Shown here piece by piece: positions 49,308-57,814 of a stretch of 64,000 nucleotides of DNA. A program made the position numbers and the translations under genes. Every line of letters starts with the position of its first letter. Position 1 is the stretch's first letter. The notes below the pieces were generated by a model. It did no database searches, was not told the origin of the DNA, and worked only from the letters and a program-made list of their open reading frames with translations. The stretch is from Limiplasma sp034927815 (GTDB taxonomy: Bacteria > Bacillota > Clostridia > Christensenellales > Aristaeellaceae): NCBI GenBank assembly GCA_034927815.1, contig JAYFPK010000016.1:62001-126000 (forward strand). Direction: 5' to 3'.

Positions 49308-49967
49308 CTATCCTTGACCCTCCCATACGGCAATCCTTACACCAGGCATTTTATCGTTGCTACTTACTCGTTCGACAGTTAACATCTCGATTATTCTATC
49401 ATTGGGAGCCTTTGGGCCGCCTCCCAAGATCGGATATAAGCAATCAATTATCGATTTTACATTTCCTGTTGATATATCCGCTATATTTACGGGCATATTT
49501 TGAAAAGTTAACCGTACAGAACATTTTTTTCCCACCTTGAATTCACCTAGGCTCTTAATCCATAACGGTAAGCCATCATCAGTAGCTCTTGTTGGCAACG
49601 CTCCACCGTAAACCTCATTAAACAATGGCATATTGCTTGGAGTTAATATGCTGGAATTAGTATCCCGTATTAAAAGTCCTTGTTCTTTTCCAATGTGCTT
49701 TCTGGCAGTCCAAAGCGAAATGTTTCTACGACTTCCAGAAAACCAGCGGAGTGATGATGCGAGAACGGCAAACACCGGTTCACATAGATTATCAATATCG
49801 TATGGGCGTTTTTCATAATTGTCTTTTGTAAAGACAAATTGCAGGTCGATAGTGTTCTCGTGATACTGTTTTCCCGACAAAGCTTGATTAAGGCGTTGTT
49901 TCCATGGTTTTTCTCTTCCTGTTGAATATGTTGCGGGGAAACCGCCTATCCAGTATTCAGAGCTCAT
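49308..49967 (-). CDS. A+T-rich orphan protein, perhaps distantly RusA-like
   Basis: A 219-residue protein. ATG 49967 has AGGGAGG 6 nt upstream; the extra 24 codons in the longer frame lack support. RPYDIDNLCEPVFAVLASSL (near residues 80-99) recalls the metal-binding Asp-Asn motif of RusA Holliday-junction resolvases, and GGGPKAPNDRIIEMLTVERV near the end would supply the second acidic site. An insertion of about 80 residues separates them, so the match is weak. The DNA is visibly more A+T-rich than its neighbours, which suggests acquisition by transfer. It flanks the polymerase pair and phage relics. Confidence 0.55.
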   Translation of the reverse strand: MSSEYWIGGFPATYSTGREKPWKQRLNQALSGKQYHENTIDLQFVFTKDNYEKRPYDIDNLCEPVFAVLASSLRWFSGSRRNISLWTARKHIGKEQGLLIRDTNSSILTPSNMPLFNEVYGGALPTRATDDGLPLWIKSLGEFKVGKKCSVRLTFQNMPVNIADISTGNVKSIIDCLYPILGGGPKAPNDRIIEMLTVERVSSNDKMPGVRIAVWEGQG

Positions 49968-50094
49968 AATATACCTCCCTATCATCCGATTAGCCAATAT
50001 TTTGCCGTTGTATAGGCTTAACCTAATCGATGCTTGCAAATTTACATTACCACCATTATATCAAAACGGCCTTGACAGGGGAAGAAAAATGCCA

Positions 50095-50769
50095 TCAGAG
50101 CAATAAGCACGGCCAATTGGGCTGAATCACAACCCTGCTGATATTTCCTGACCATCTCACCGCGTTTGTGCCGGGGAGAAGAATTGGAAAGCCCCCGCTC
50201 ATGCGGCTATTTGCGGAGGCAACGCCAGAATAAGCCTCCATGACCGGGGTGTCAAGGGTGATGCTGCCGAAGATGCCGAAAAGCCCGGCAATCGCCATAC
50301 CCGCCATAAGCGTAGCATACCCGGAGCCGTGAGCGGCAGTCACCGGTTCGGCCCCAACACTCCCAGGGCTGGCGATGAAGGCGCCGGGGGATGTTGCCTT
50401 AATAGGCGTCGCCCCTGTGGCGTACCAGAATGTCTTACATCGAAAATTGGCTGCAAAGGAACGGTGCGGATTGCCCCGCAGGATTTTTTCAAAGCTGGTC
50501 TGGCTTACAATGCGGGCATGATAAAAGCCGCCTTGCCGGCGGGCAAAGGTGACTTTACCTCTTTCTTTGAACCAAGCACAAAGCCCGGGGATTTTGGCCG
50601 GGCCGGATATGATGCACTGTGCCGTGAGAAGCAAATCATCATAAACGCCATTACCTTCCACCATGGTCTATCGGTAAAGGAGGCGCTCGGAAAGCGCTGT
50701 GAGGGAAGGCCGCTCCAGCACAGGCACGCCATATGCCGTACGGCGCGCCCTGTTCCATTCAAGCCAGTC
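50095..50769 (-). pseudogene. Decayed phage distal-tail (Dit-like) protein gene
   Basis: Read on the minus strand, DWLEWNRARRTAYGVPVLER then, in another frame, EGNGVYDDLLLTAQCIISGP, CAWFKERGKVTFARRQGGFY, and the end VRWSGNISRVVIQPNWPCLL are the ordered parts of a siphophage distal tail protein. A stop (TAG just before 50664) and a frame change interrupt it, and the start is lost. It is a relic, part of a tail module together with the tape-measure relic at 51706. Confidence 0.65.
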
Positions 50770-50813
50770 GTTCAATCAGTGCCTTCCCCTTCATCTTTCA
50801 TGACTACAATGGG

Positions 50814-50842
50814 TTGCGGATGATCGGTCCGTTGTGTATAAT
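50814..50842 (+). promoter_or_regulatory. Promoter of the small EamA-type gene
   Basis: -35 TTGCGG (50814-50819), 17-bp spacer, perfect -10 TATAAT (50837-50842). The transcript would begin near 50849. Confidence 0.65.
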
Positions 50843-50881
50843 GATGCCGCACGACTTGTTTGTGCCAACGGGTGAGCACCT

Positions 50882-50910
50882 ACCGTATGCAGGCTATGCT
50901 TGCATACGGT
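50882..50910 (+). promoter_or_regulatory. Attenuator-like hairpin in the leader of the small EamA-type gene
   Basis: ACCGTATGCA (50882-50891) and TGCATACGGT (50901-50910) form a perfect 10-bp stem with a 9-base loop, followed by TTTTGGGTTT and then the AGGAGG site. A terminator placed between promoter and start codon suggests regulated read-through. Confidence 0.55.
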
Positions 50911-50931
50911 TTTGGGTTTAGGAGGATGATT

Positions 50932-51357
50932 ATGTGGAGTATGCTCTGGCCTGTTCTCATCGTTGTAGGGGCGAACACGTTTTACAATATCAGCGCCAAG
51001 TCCACACCGGGAGAAATCAACTCATTCGCATCCCTGACCATGACCTATTTTGTTGCCATGCTTTGTTCAGCCGGTATGTTTTTTGTCACCAGCGAGCATA
51101 AAAATTTCGCCCTTGAACTATCAAAAACAAACTGGGCGACGTACATTTTGGGCATGGCGGTTGTCGGGCTTGAGTATGGGTTCATCTGTATCTATCGAGC
51201 GGGATGGAAGATCGGCGTAGCAAGCCTTTTTGCCAGCATTGCGTTAGCCTGCGTACTGCTCCTTGTCGGCGTTCTTCTCTACAAAGAAGCGTTGTCTTTG
51301 CGGCAGTACCTTGGTATCGCCGTTTGCGTGGTCGGCTTGATCCTTTTACTGAAGTGA
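50932..51357 (+). CDS. Small EamA/SMR-like transporter (single repeat)
   Basis: A 141-residue membrane protein with five hydrophobic segments, about half the size of a full DMT carrier. WPVLIVVGANTFYNISAKST opens it and SIALACVLLLVGVLLYKEAL with YLGIAVCVVGLILLL is the EamA C-terminal pair. Single-repeat members act as dimers, often exporting cationic compounds. ATG 50932 is chosen by TAGGAGG 6 nt upstream. It lies between two phage tail relics on the opposite strand and has its own promoter and leader hairpin. Confidence 0.8.
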   Translation: MWSMLWPVLIVVGANTFYNISAKSTPGEINSFASLTMTYFVAMLCSAGMFFVTSEHKNFALELSKTNWATYILGMAVVGLEYGFICIYRAGWKIGVASLFASIALACVLLLVGVLLYKEALSLRQYLGIAVCVVGLILLLK

Positions 51358-52198
51358 GCGCATGTTATCCTTTACACTCCAATTTGCTTGGACGGGGAGT
51401 GTGGAAGTTCGTGCAAGCTCCACCTTCCATCTGGGATGCTGTGATCCAGAAGGCCTTGTGCCTCCCTTGTTTCCTCGGCCAATGCCGCAAGCCTCATGGA
51501 AAGCGCACGTTCTTCGAAGGCTTTCTCTTTTGTGACAATCGAAATGTAGTCGCAAAGAAGGGTTCTGTCCTCCCGGCGCAGGAGCACGCCATCCCGATTT
51601 CCAATGTCCCATAGGGCTACGCAACGGAGTTTGCCGCCGGTGGTTCCTGCGGCGTTTTCGCCAAGCATCAGCGCCATTTCCTCAAGGCATCGTCTTTGGG
51701 GAAGGCTATGGTTGAGGGAGTGCGGACAATGCGGCCCTTCCTTGATCACAATGAATGCCTGCAAGGAGTCTCCACTCAGGAGCGCCTGGTTGGTTCATTC
51801 CCTCCAGGGCTTCCCGGACAGCCTGGGCGCCGGATGCAGAATCATAGAGCTTGACCGCGCCATAGGCAAGGGCAGCGGCCAGCGCGGCCACAGCCAACTT
51901 GGAGGAAAACAGCGCCTTGGTGAAACCGGCAAACCCGCCACCAGCCATTGCCTTTGTCCGCGAGCTGTTGGCCGATGGGATTCAGGCCGTTGCCGATCTG
52001 CTGCGCAAACAGCATCGCGGCATTGCTGAGGGTAAGGAGGTGAATTTGGGCCGTATCATAGCCGTCTGCAATAGCATGAGGGTGGATATCAGGCCAGGGT
52101 TCATGTTACGCGTAGTTCAAAACGGATCACAATAGACCTATTTTTCGCAAAAATCCCTTGCTACCTTCTGCGGCATGGCATCCAGCCCGCCCGCCGGA
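51358..52198. other. Region of phage relics
   Basis: Between the small transporter gene and the butyrate kinase gene, only the tape-measure relic is recognisable. The minus-strand frame 51372-51764 (131 codons) has no family I know and may be another piece of the same module. Confidence 0.4.
51706..52075 (-). pseudogene. Decayed phage tape-measure protein gene
   Basis: On the minus strand, HLLTLSNAAMLFAQQIGNGL and NPIGQQLADKG are in one frame and LAVAALAAALAYGAVKLYDS with GAQAVREALEGMN in another, in the order found in tail tape-measure proteins (helical, Ala-rich, soluble hinge before a membrane-like helix). A frameshift near 51945-51950 separates them. Nothing else of the several-kilobase gene survives. 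Confidence 0.55.
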
Positions 52199-53599
52199 TT
52201 ACTCATAAATGGCCACCTGCTCCTGCCCCCTGAGCACGCGCAGCACGCCGCTCATCAGCGCCTGCAACTCATCCTCGCCGGGGAATACATAAACCTCGGC
52301 CAACCGGTCAACGCGCTGCTTGATGCTGCCGGTGAAGCGATTGGAATAGGCCAACCCGCCGGTGAGCACGATCGCGTCCACCCTGCCCTCCAGCACGGCG
52401 CACATCGAGCCGATTTCCTTCGCCACCTGGTATGCCATGGAATCCAGCACCAGCGCTGCGAACTCATCCCCGGAGGCTATCATCTTCTCGACTCTGCGCA
52501 TGTCGTTTGTGCCAAGATACGCCGACATGCCGCTGCTTCTGGCCACCTTGTCCAGCATCTCCTGCTGGGTATACTCGCCCGAATAACACATCCTGATCAG
52601 CGGCGCGGCGGGAATCGAGCCGCTCCGCTCCGGCGTGAATGCCCCCTCCCCAGACAGCGCGTCGTTGACGTCGATTACCCGGCCATAGCGATGCGCGCCT
52701 ACGGTGATCCCGCCGCCAAGGTGCGCCACCACAAACCGGCAGTTCTCATAGGGCTTGCCAAGGCTCTGCGCCAACCTTCGCGCGATCGCCTTCTGGTTGA
52801 GTGCGTGAAAGACGCTGCTGCGCTCAATCCCGGGCATTCCCGTAAGCTTGGCGTGCCTATCCATCTCGTCTACCACCACGGGGTCCACCACATAGGCGGG
52901 CTTTTTGTACTCCGTGCCGATCTCGTTGGCAATGATCGCGCCCAGCGCCGAGGCGTGTATCGCATCGGTCGCCATGTTGAGATCCGCCAGCATGACATCG
53001 TTGACAAGATAGGTTCCGCTCTCCACGGGCCTGAGCAGGCCGCCGCGCCCGGCGATGGCGTCGATGTCCTCCATATCCGCGTTGGAGTTTTTCAGCGCAT
53101 CGATAACGCACTTTTTGCGGTAGTCCTTTTGGGACAGTATGGTGCCGCAGGAGTCCAGCACAGTTCTGTCATGCCGGATCGTCTGCTTCAAAATCAATGC
53201 TTCGCTGTCATAAAGCGCGAATTTGGTGGAGGTGGATCCGGGATTGATGGCGAGAATGCGCAACGCCCCATCCGGTTTGCGGGGGACGGGGGCGGCTGCC
53301 AAGGATACCGGTTCGTCCAGGGGCGGAAGCGTTGCTTTCTTTTTCGTCTGTCCATTCATGGTGATGCTCGTCACGTAATCCAGGCGGAGCATTTTCTCAG
53401 CTACAAGAGCGAGCTTCGTATGCGTGCCCTCGATGTCCATCTCCATCTTCGATATGCTTTCCCGCTCGGTTACGTCGACAAAGAGCCGCTTGATATTCCA
53501 ACCTTCGTTGCGGATATGCGCGACCACGCGCCCAAGCACACCGGGAATGTTTTGCACAAGCAGCTCCACCTTTTGTATTTGCTTGCCCAGGACGACCAC
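52199..53599 (-). CDS. Butyrate kinase with N-terminal ACT domain
   Basis: A 466-residue fusion. Residues 8-85 form an ACT domain resembling the small subunit of acetolactate synthase (KVELLVQNIPGVLGRVVAHI, WNIKRLFVDVTE, MLRLDYVTSITM). After a Pro-rich linker, residues 113-466 are a butyrate/acetate kinase fold: LAINPGSTSTKFALYDS, FVVAHLGGGITVGAHRYGRV, DALSGEGAFTPERSG. The enzyme interconverts butyryl-phosphate and ADP with butyrate and ATP. Standard butyrate kinases are about 355 residues. The start is uncertain: the GTG at 53599 lies inside AAAGGAGGTG, so a codon slightly downstream may be used. No phosphotransbutyrylase gene is next to it. Confidence 0.85.
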   Translation of the reverse strand: MVVLGKQIQKVELLVQNIPGVLGRVVAHIRNEGWNIKRLFVDVTERESISKMEMDIEGTHTKLALVAEKMLRLDYVTSITMNGQTKKKATLPPLDEPVSLAAAPVPRKPDGALRILAINPGSTSTKFALYDSEALILKQTIRHDRTVLDSCGTILSQKDYRKKCVIDALKNSNADMEDIDAIAGRGGLLRPVESGTYLVNDVMLADLNMATDAIHASALGAIIANEIGTEYKKPAYVVDPVVVDEMDRHAKLTGMPGIERSSVFHALNQKAIARRLAQSLGKPYENCRFVVAHLGGGITVGAHRYGRVIDVNDALSGEGAFTPERSGSIPAAPLIRMCYSGEYTQQEMLDKVARSSGMSAYLGTNDMRRVEKMIASGDEFAALVLDSMAYQVAKEIGSMCAVLEGRVDAIVLTGGLAYSNRFTGSIKQRVDRLAEVYVFPGEDELQALMSGVLRVLRGQEQVAIYE

Positions 53600-54230
53600 C
53601 TCCTTTGTGTGAGCAGTATAGCATAATCATGCTTGGTGAACAACGGCCTGTTCATTCACGTTGCGATGTACTCTCGTGACCTTGGTTCTCAAAATGTAAG
53701 CCGGGGGTGTTCCGAAGGCCAATGGCAAGCAGCGTGCATGCGGTAACAGGGAGAAGGAGATTGCAGATGGGTCCGGCAAATGAACGCGGCAAAAGGGCAG
53801 CCCGAAGAAGTCGTATGGAGCTGTATCTGAGAATAAGGATGCGCGAAAAAGGGCAAGCGGTCACTTGACTGCTAAAGAAGCGCTGGCAGCATTTCATGAC
53901 TATTTGGCGAAGGACAATTGCGCTGAGACCGCGAAAACCTCTCGTGGCTATGCGGCCATCAGGGGGGATGAAGGGCAAAACAACTGGGCTCGGAGCGGGC
54001 AGCGGCTACCTTCAAAGGTTATGGAAAGCAGCTTTGCTCGGCTATATAGCAGATTTCCGGGAAGGCTGCCATGCGCCAGGCGCCAGAGAACAGGCCGGTG
54101 CGGAAAGAAACCGTATGATGGAGCGGCAAAATTAACTTTTCATGGGATTGGCGAAATATTACATTTTGAATCCCCTTTATTGTTTTGCATACTTCATCCG
54201 TCTATTAAGGATGTAAGGAGGCGAGCGCAG
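53600..54230 (+). other. 631-bp region with possible small relic genes
   Basis: A small frame at 53767-53868 is listed separately; a TTG at 53865 overlaps its stop and opens another frame (TAKEALAAFHDYLAKDN) that runs on without a known product. No promoter or terminator for neighbours is clear. Confidence 0.4.
53767..53868 (+). CDS. Possible 33-residue basic peptide
   Basis: ATG 53767 follows AAGGAGA by 6 nt. The peptide (start MGPANERGKRAARRSRM) is strongly basic and ends where a second frame could start (TTGA overlap). It may be the remnant of a DNA-binding or mobilisation gene. Nothing else supports it. Confidence 0.2.
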   Translation: MGPANERGKRAARRSRMELYLRIRMREKGQAVT

Positions 54231-54749
54231 ATGGAAGTTGTCAAGGGCCCGGACATCATCCATGAGACGCAATTCGATCATCTTGTGGCAGCATACCAGA
54301 CCGCGCTGCTACGCATGTGCTATGTCTATCTGAAGGATAGGGCAATGGCGGAGGACGCGGTGCAGGAAACATATCTCAAAGCGTACCAAAGCATTGAGAA
54401 TTTCCGTGGGGAATGCAGCGAAAAATCGTGGCTGATGCGAATCGCCATCAACACGTGCCGCGATATGCGGCGTTCAGGCTGGTTCAAACATATGGACCGG
54501 CGCATAACGCCGGAACTGCTGGCAGATGAATCTGTTGTCACACGAGAAGATGATCGAGGCCTGGCAGCCGAAATGATGGGTTTGCCAAGCAAGCTTCAGG
54601 AAGTCCTATTGCTTTACTACTATCAGGGAATGACGGTTGCGGAGGTTGGCAAAACACTTGGAATTTCCAAAGTCACCGTTTCTCACAGGTTGAAACAAGC
54701 CAAAGAAAGGCTGCGCGGCGCGTTGAATGGAGGCGGTTTGTATGACTGA
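54231..54749 (+). CDS. ECF-type RNA polymerase sigma factor
   Basis: A 172-residue extracytoplasmic-function sigma factor. Region 2 is LVAAYQTALLRMCYVYLKDR, AEDAVQETYLKAYQSIENFR and WLMRIAINTCRDMRRS (residues 18-85); region 4 is LPSKLQEVLLLYYYQGMTVA then GISKVTVSHRLKQAKERL (118-163). ATG 54231 is set by AAGGAGG; the open frame upstream to 53865 is not conserved. It overlaps the next gene by 8 bp, a typical layout for a sigma factor and its membrane-bound anti-sigma. Confidence 0.92.
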   Translation: MEVVKGPDIIHETQFDHLVAAYQTALLRMCYVYLKDRAMAEDAVQETYLKAYQSIENFRGECSEKSWLMRIAINTCRDMRRSGWFKHMDRRITPELLADESVVTREDDRGLAAEMMGLPSKLQEVLLLYYYQGMTVAEVGKTLGISKVTVSHRLKQAKERLRGALNGGGLYD

Positions 54750-55839
54750 ACCTGAAGTGCGGGAAAAGATCGTTCGTACAGTCGACACTTGCTTTTCCGA
54801 TCTGCATGGCGATCCCTGGCTCGCGCAGCGCATCCGAAATGGCGCGGCAGGGGAAATCAAAGTAAAAAAGAGGCTATCCTTTGGATTGGTTCTTGCCCTC
54901 GTGCTGATATTGGCGAGCGTGGCGGTTGCTATTGCGGCAACCCGGCTGGGCTGGGTGGACTATTTGGGCGGGAGGCAAGGCGTCACCGTACCCAAGACGG
55001 CGCGGGAGGCGCTGAATGCCACCGCGCCGCAGCAGTTTCAGGTCGGCCCCATGACCTTTACGTTCAATCAACTGCTCGCTGACAAACGCATGGTGATGAG
55101 TTCTGCTGCAGTCCGCACCACGGATGGCTCCGAGGCGCTGTACGCGGATGATACGAACGTGTACGAAGCAGTCGATGCCCTTAGCAGCACGGTGCTTGAG
55201 CGCTATCATCTTGATTCCGGCATCAACTGGTTGGATGCCGCCAAGCAGTTGAACCTGCCCCTTTACGGCATCCGTGCGCTGGTCGAGATTGGCCAGGAGC
55301 ATGGCGAAGGATTCGCCATGGAGGATGCGATGTGGAATGAGGACGGCTCCATCGTATACTTCAACATGCCCATGCTCACGCCAAAATCAGTCAAGGACGA
55401 GCTGCCCGTGACCCTCTACATGTCGGTGACGCAGTTCGACCCAAGCACGGGGGACACCCTCGGTAAGTGGCAGATTCGTGAGAACATTGCACTCCCCGTG
55501 GCCCCCTTGCTGGCCGAAAAGACCTATCTGCCGGAAGGCGATGCCGAACTGGACAGGGTGAAGCTGGTAAGCGTATACGCCCAGCAGTATGCCACAGGCA
55601 TCTACCTGACCAGTACCTTTACCGGGAAAGAGGGCAAAACCGCGGATTCGTCGACAGGCGCGCTGTATAGACTGGTCCTTTGCGACGGGGAAGGGAATGC
55701 TCTGCCGGAGGGCCTCAATCTGTCCAGCTCTGCATTCGCGTACGGTCTGCCCGTAACGATGGAGACCATGACCTCGCTGGAAACGCTGCCAGACAGCCTG
55801 ATTGTAACCGACGGAACGGTGAAGGTTTCTGTGAAATAA
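54742..55839 (+). CDS. Probable anti-sigma protein, single-pass membrane protein
   Basis: A 365-residue protein. Residues 1-45 are cytoplasmic, the helix SFGLVLALVLILASVAVAIA spans about 51-70, and the 290-residue outside part is beta-rich, with no known enzymatic motif. The overlap with the sigma gene and topology suggest an anti-sigma factor whose external domain senses the envelope or an extracellular ligand; the short cytoplasmic part lacks a ZAS-type zinc motif (no HxxxC). ATG 54742 follows GGAGGC. Confidence 0.7.
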   Translation: MTEPEVREKIVRTVDTCFSDLHGDPWLAQRIRNGAAGEIKVKKRLSFGLVLALVLILASVAVAIAATRLGWVDYLGGRQGVTVPKTAREALNATAPQQFQVGPMTFTFNQLLADKRMVMSSAAVRTTDGSEALYADDTNVYEAVDALSSTVLERYHLDSGINWLDAAKQLNLPLYGIRALVEIGQEHGEGFAMEDAMWNEDGSIVYFNMPMLTPKSVKDELPVTLYMSVTQFDPSTGDTLGKWQIRENIALPVAPLLAEKTYLPEGDAELDRVKLVSVYAQQYATGIYLTSTFTGKEGKTADSSTGALYRLVLCDGEGNALPEGLNLSSSAFAYGLPVTMETMTSLETLPDSLIVTDGTVKVSVK

Positions 55840-55904
55840 ATGGATGGCAGGCCGAATGTATGGCTTTTTTCATCCGGCTTGACTATATCAGGAGGTAGGA
55901 ACCT

Positions 55905-57107
55905 ATGAAGCGCATTTTCAATTTTCTGCTGATAATATGCATTCTGTTTTCTTCGGCTGCGCTGGCGGAGGATACCCGTTCGCCCCTGCGGTTGGGCGGA
56001 GCGGTCGCTGGAACCGGCTATTGGGAAGATCACGGCATACAGACAACCATGCTCCACTACGGCTGGGACGACTACATGACGATCGTTAAAGGCGATAAAG
56101 CCCCTGATCTTTACACCTTCAACACCAGCAGCGACGATTTTTTAGCGCCTAAAAACGCCGGCCTGCTGGCGGACCTGTCGAGCAGCGAGATCATCCGGGC
56201 GTGGACCGATCGCCTGCGCCCCGACGTCAAGAGCCTTGTTACCACCCAGGATGGCAAAATTGTCGGCCTTGCAGGTCTAGACGGAATCGTGACTTTTTTA
56301 CCAATGTATTGGCGGCAGGACGCATGGGACGCAGCGGGTTTGACGAAAGAGGATGTTCCACAGAGCTACACAGAGCTGCTGGATTTTCTGGAAAAATGGA
56401 TCGAACGAATTCAGGAAAAGCCTGAGAAGAATATCTGTGTGGCGGATACGCTCGATTTGGGAAAGAATCGCTACGTTCGTTGGCTGCTTAACATGCTGAT
56501 CAACTCCTGGGAAATGCAGCAGTATGTTGCGGGGGAAACGCTGAATTTTAACACGCCTGAGTTCGTCACGCTGCTGGAACGTACGCAGGACGTCGGCATG
56601 CGGCTTGATGAGGCGGAGTCACGTGAAAAGAAGCGCCAGCGCATGTTGCAGCTATTTGAAAATTACAGCGGCGGGGAGCGTTACAACGCCGGCAGGGACT
56701 ATGGCCTGTCCCACACCATACCTTTTCGCATCACCCGCGACCAGCCCGAGCTGATGCGAGGAATGGCAAGTATCTCTGTCGTTCCTGCGGACAGCCAGTG
56801 GCTCTACGAGATCATAGGCCGTATGGAAAATGACCTGACGGACAGAGGCCTCAACGGCAAAGGGAATGCGGATCTTCTCAGGGACGTACAGCCGAGAACC
56901 TACAACCCCAAAGAGGTTTACTCCCCCTCCACTGTCACAGCGGGGTATCTGGCGGACATGGATGCCTATACGGGCACGGTGTGCTTTGCGCCAATGCGGA
57001 CGATTACGATGCATGAGGACGCGTTGATGAAGTTTTATACAGGCCAATTGCCGGCGGAGCAGCTGGCGGCGCAGATCAGCGAGCCCAAGCGTGATCCAAA
57101 CAAATAG
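55905..57107 (+). CDS. Extracellular solute-binding-like protein without transporter
   Basis: A 400-residue secreted protein. The signal peptide is MKRIFNFLLIICILFSSAAL with cleavage after ALA; there is no lipobox. GDKAPDLYTFNTSSDD, GKIVGLAGLDGIVTFLPMYW and DAWDAAGLTKEDVPQSYTEL have the layout of family-1 sugar-binding proteins. No permease or ATPase follows. As a neighbour of the sigma/anti-sigma pair it may be a sensor or a target gene rather than part of an importer. The ribosome binding site is CAGGAGG. Confidence 0.75.
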   Translation: MKRIFNFLLIICILFSSAALAEDTRSPLRLGGAVAGTGYWEDHGIQTTMLHYGWDDYMTIVKGDKAPDLYTFNTSSDDFLAPKNAGLLADLSSSEIIRAWTDRLRPDVKSLVTTQDGKIVGLAGLDGIVTFLPMYWRQDAWDAAGLTKEDVPQSYTELLDFLEKWIERIQEKPEKNICVADTLDLGKNRYVRWLLNMLINSWEMQQYVAGETLNFNTPEFVTLLERTQDVGMRLDEAESREKKRQRMLQLFENYSGGERYNAGRDYGLSHTIPFRITRDQPELMRGMASISVVPADSQWLYEIIGRMENDLTDRGLNGKGNADLLRDVQPRTYNPKEVYSPSTVTAGYLADMDAYTGTVCFAPMRTITMHEDALMKFYTGQLPAEQLAAQISEPKRDPNK

Positions 57108-57246
57108 GAGAGAAAGTTGATATATCGTGACGGGCACACAGCGAGCCATCGATGAACAAACGCTGTGCTGAGGAGTTGGCATAATAATGATGATACCTGC
57201 CGCCGATGGGATCGACGCTAGAATATGTAATGTGGAGGGGGAAAGG

Positions 57247-57543
57247 ATGTCGCTTGTTTACCAGTATGAGCCGGACCGCATATTTACACAGGACGATGAA
57301 GGGAAACTGCTGGCGCAAATAAAGTTTCCTGCGAGTAAGAATGGTTATGTGGATTTTGCGAGCACCTTTGTGGACCCTTCGCTACGGGGACAGGGCATCG
57401 GCGACCAGCTGGTGCGCGCCGCAACCGCTGAAATCAGAAAACGGGGCATCAAGGCGATCGCAACCTGCTTGTATGTCAAAGCCTGGTTTGACAGGCATCC
57501 TGAAGAAACGGATGTGCTGCTGGATGCGGATCAGCAGGAATAA
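57247..57543 (+). CDS. GNAT-like small N-acetyltransferase (YjdJ type)
   Basis: A 98-residue protein of the small GCN5-related group. VDFASTFVDPSLRGQGIGDQ supplies the acetyl-CoA loop (RGQGIG), followed by LVRAATAEIRKRGIKAIATC and the end YVKAWFDRHPE. Its length is that of the compact YjdJ/GNAT_like family, which acetylates unknown small substrates. ATG 57247 is chosen over 57187 because of GGAGGGGAAAGG directly upstream. Confidence 0.85.
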   Translation: MSLVYQYEPDRIFTQDDEGKLLAQIKFPASKNGYVDFASTFVDPSLRGQGIGDQLVRAATAEIRKRGIKAIATCLYVKAWFDRHPEETDVLLDADQQE

Positions 57544-57581
57544 CGGAACAAGGTTTGTGAGCCAAATACCGCCGTAATGCC

Positions 57582-57621
57582 GCCAAGCCCATTATTTTCT
57601 TATGAAGGTAATGGGCTTGGC
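57582..57621 (+). terminator. Terminator hairpin after the GNAT gene
   Basis: GCCAAGCCCATTA (57582-57594) and TAATGGGCTTGGC (57609-57621) form a perfect 13-bp stem with a 14-base loop, followed by TTGTG. No full T-run. Confidence 0.55.
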
Positions 57622-57814
57622 TTGTGCCATACACCGGTTGAAGGAATTTGAAAGCGGTCAGTTCACCCTGTTTCAGCGAGCCTGTTTTATGCGAACTGCC
57701 TTTAATGCGTGGGTGAGATTGCTTTTGGGTATGACTCGGGTATATATAAGAAGATTCCATTTTCATAGAAGGCAGCTTTGGGGCCAAAGAGCAAATGCAT
57801 TGGGAGGGAAATGA

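Noticed and set aside
52175..53626. 483-codon frame on the plus strand
   Set aside because: Antisense to the butyrate kinase gene, whose motifs are complete.
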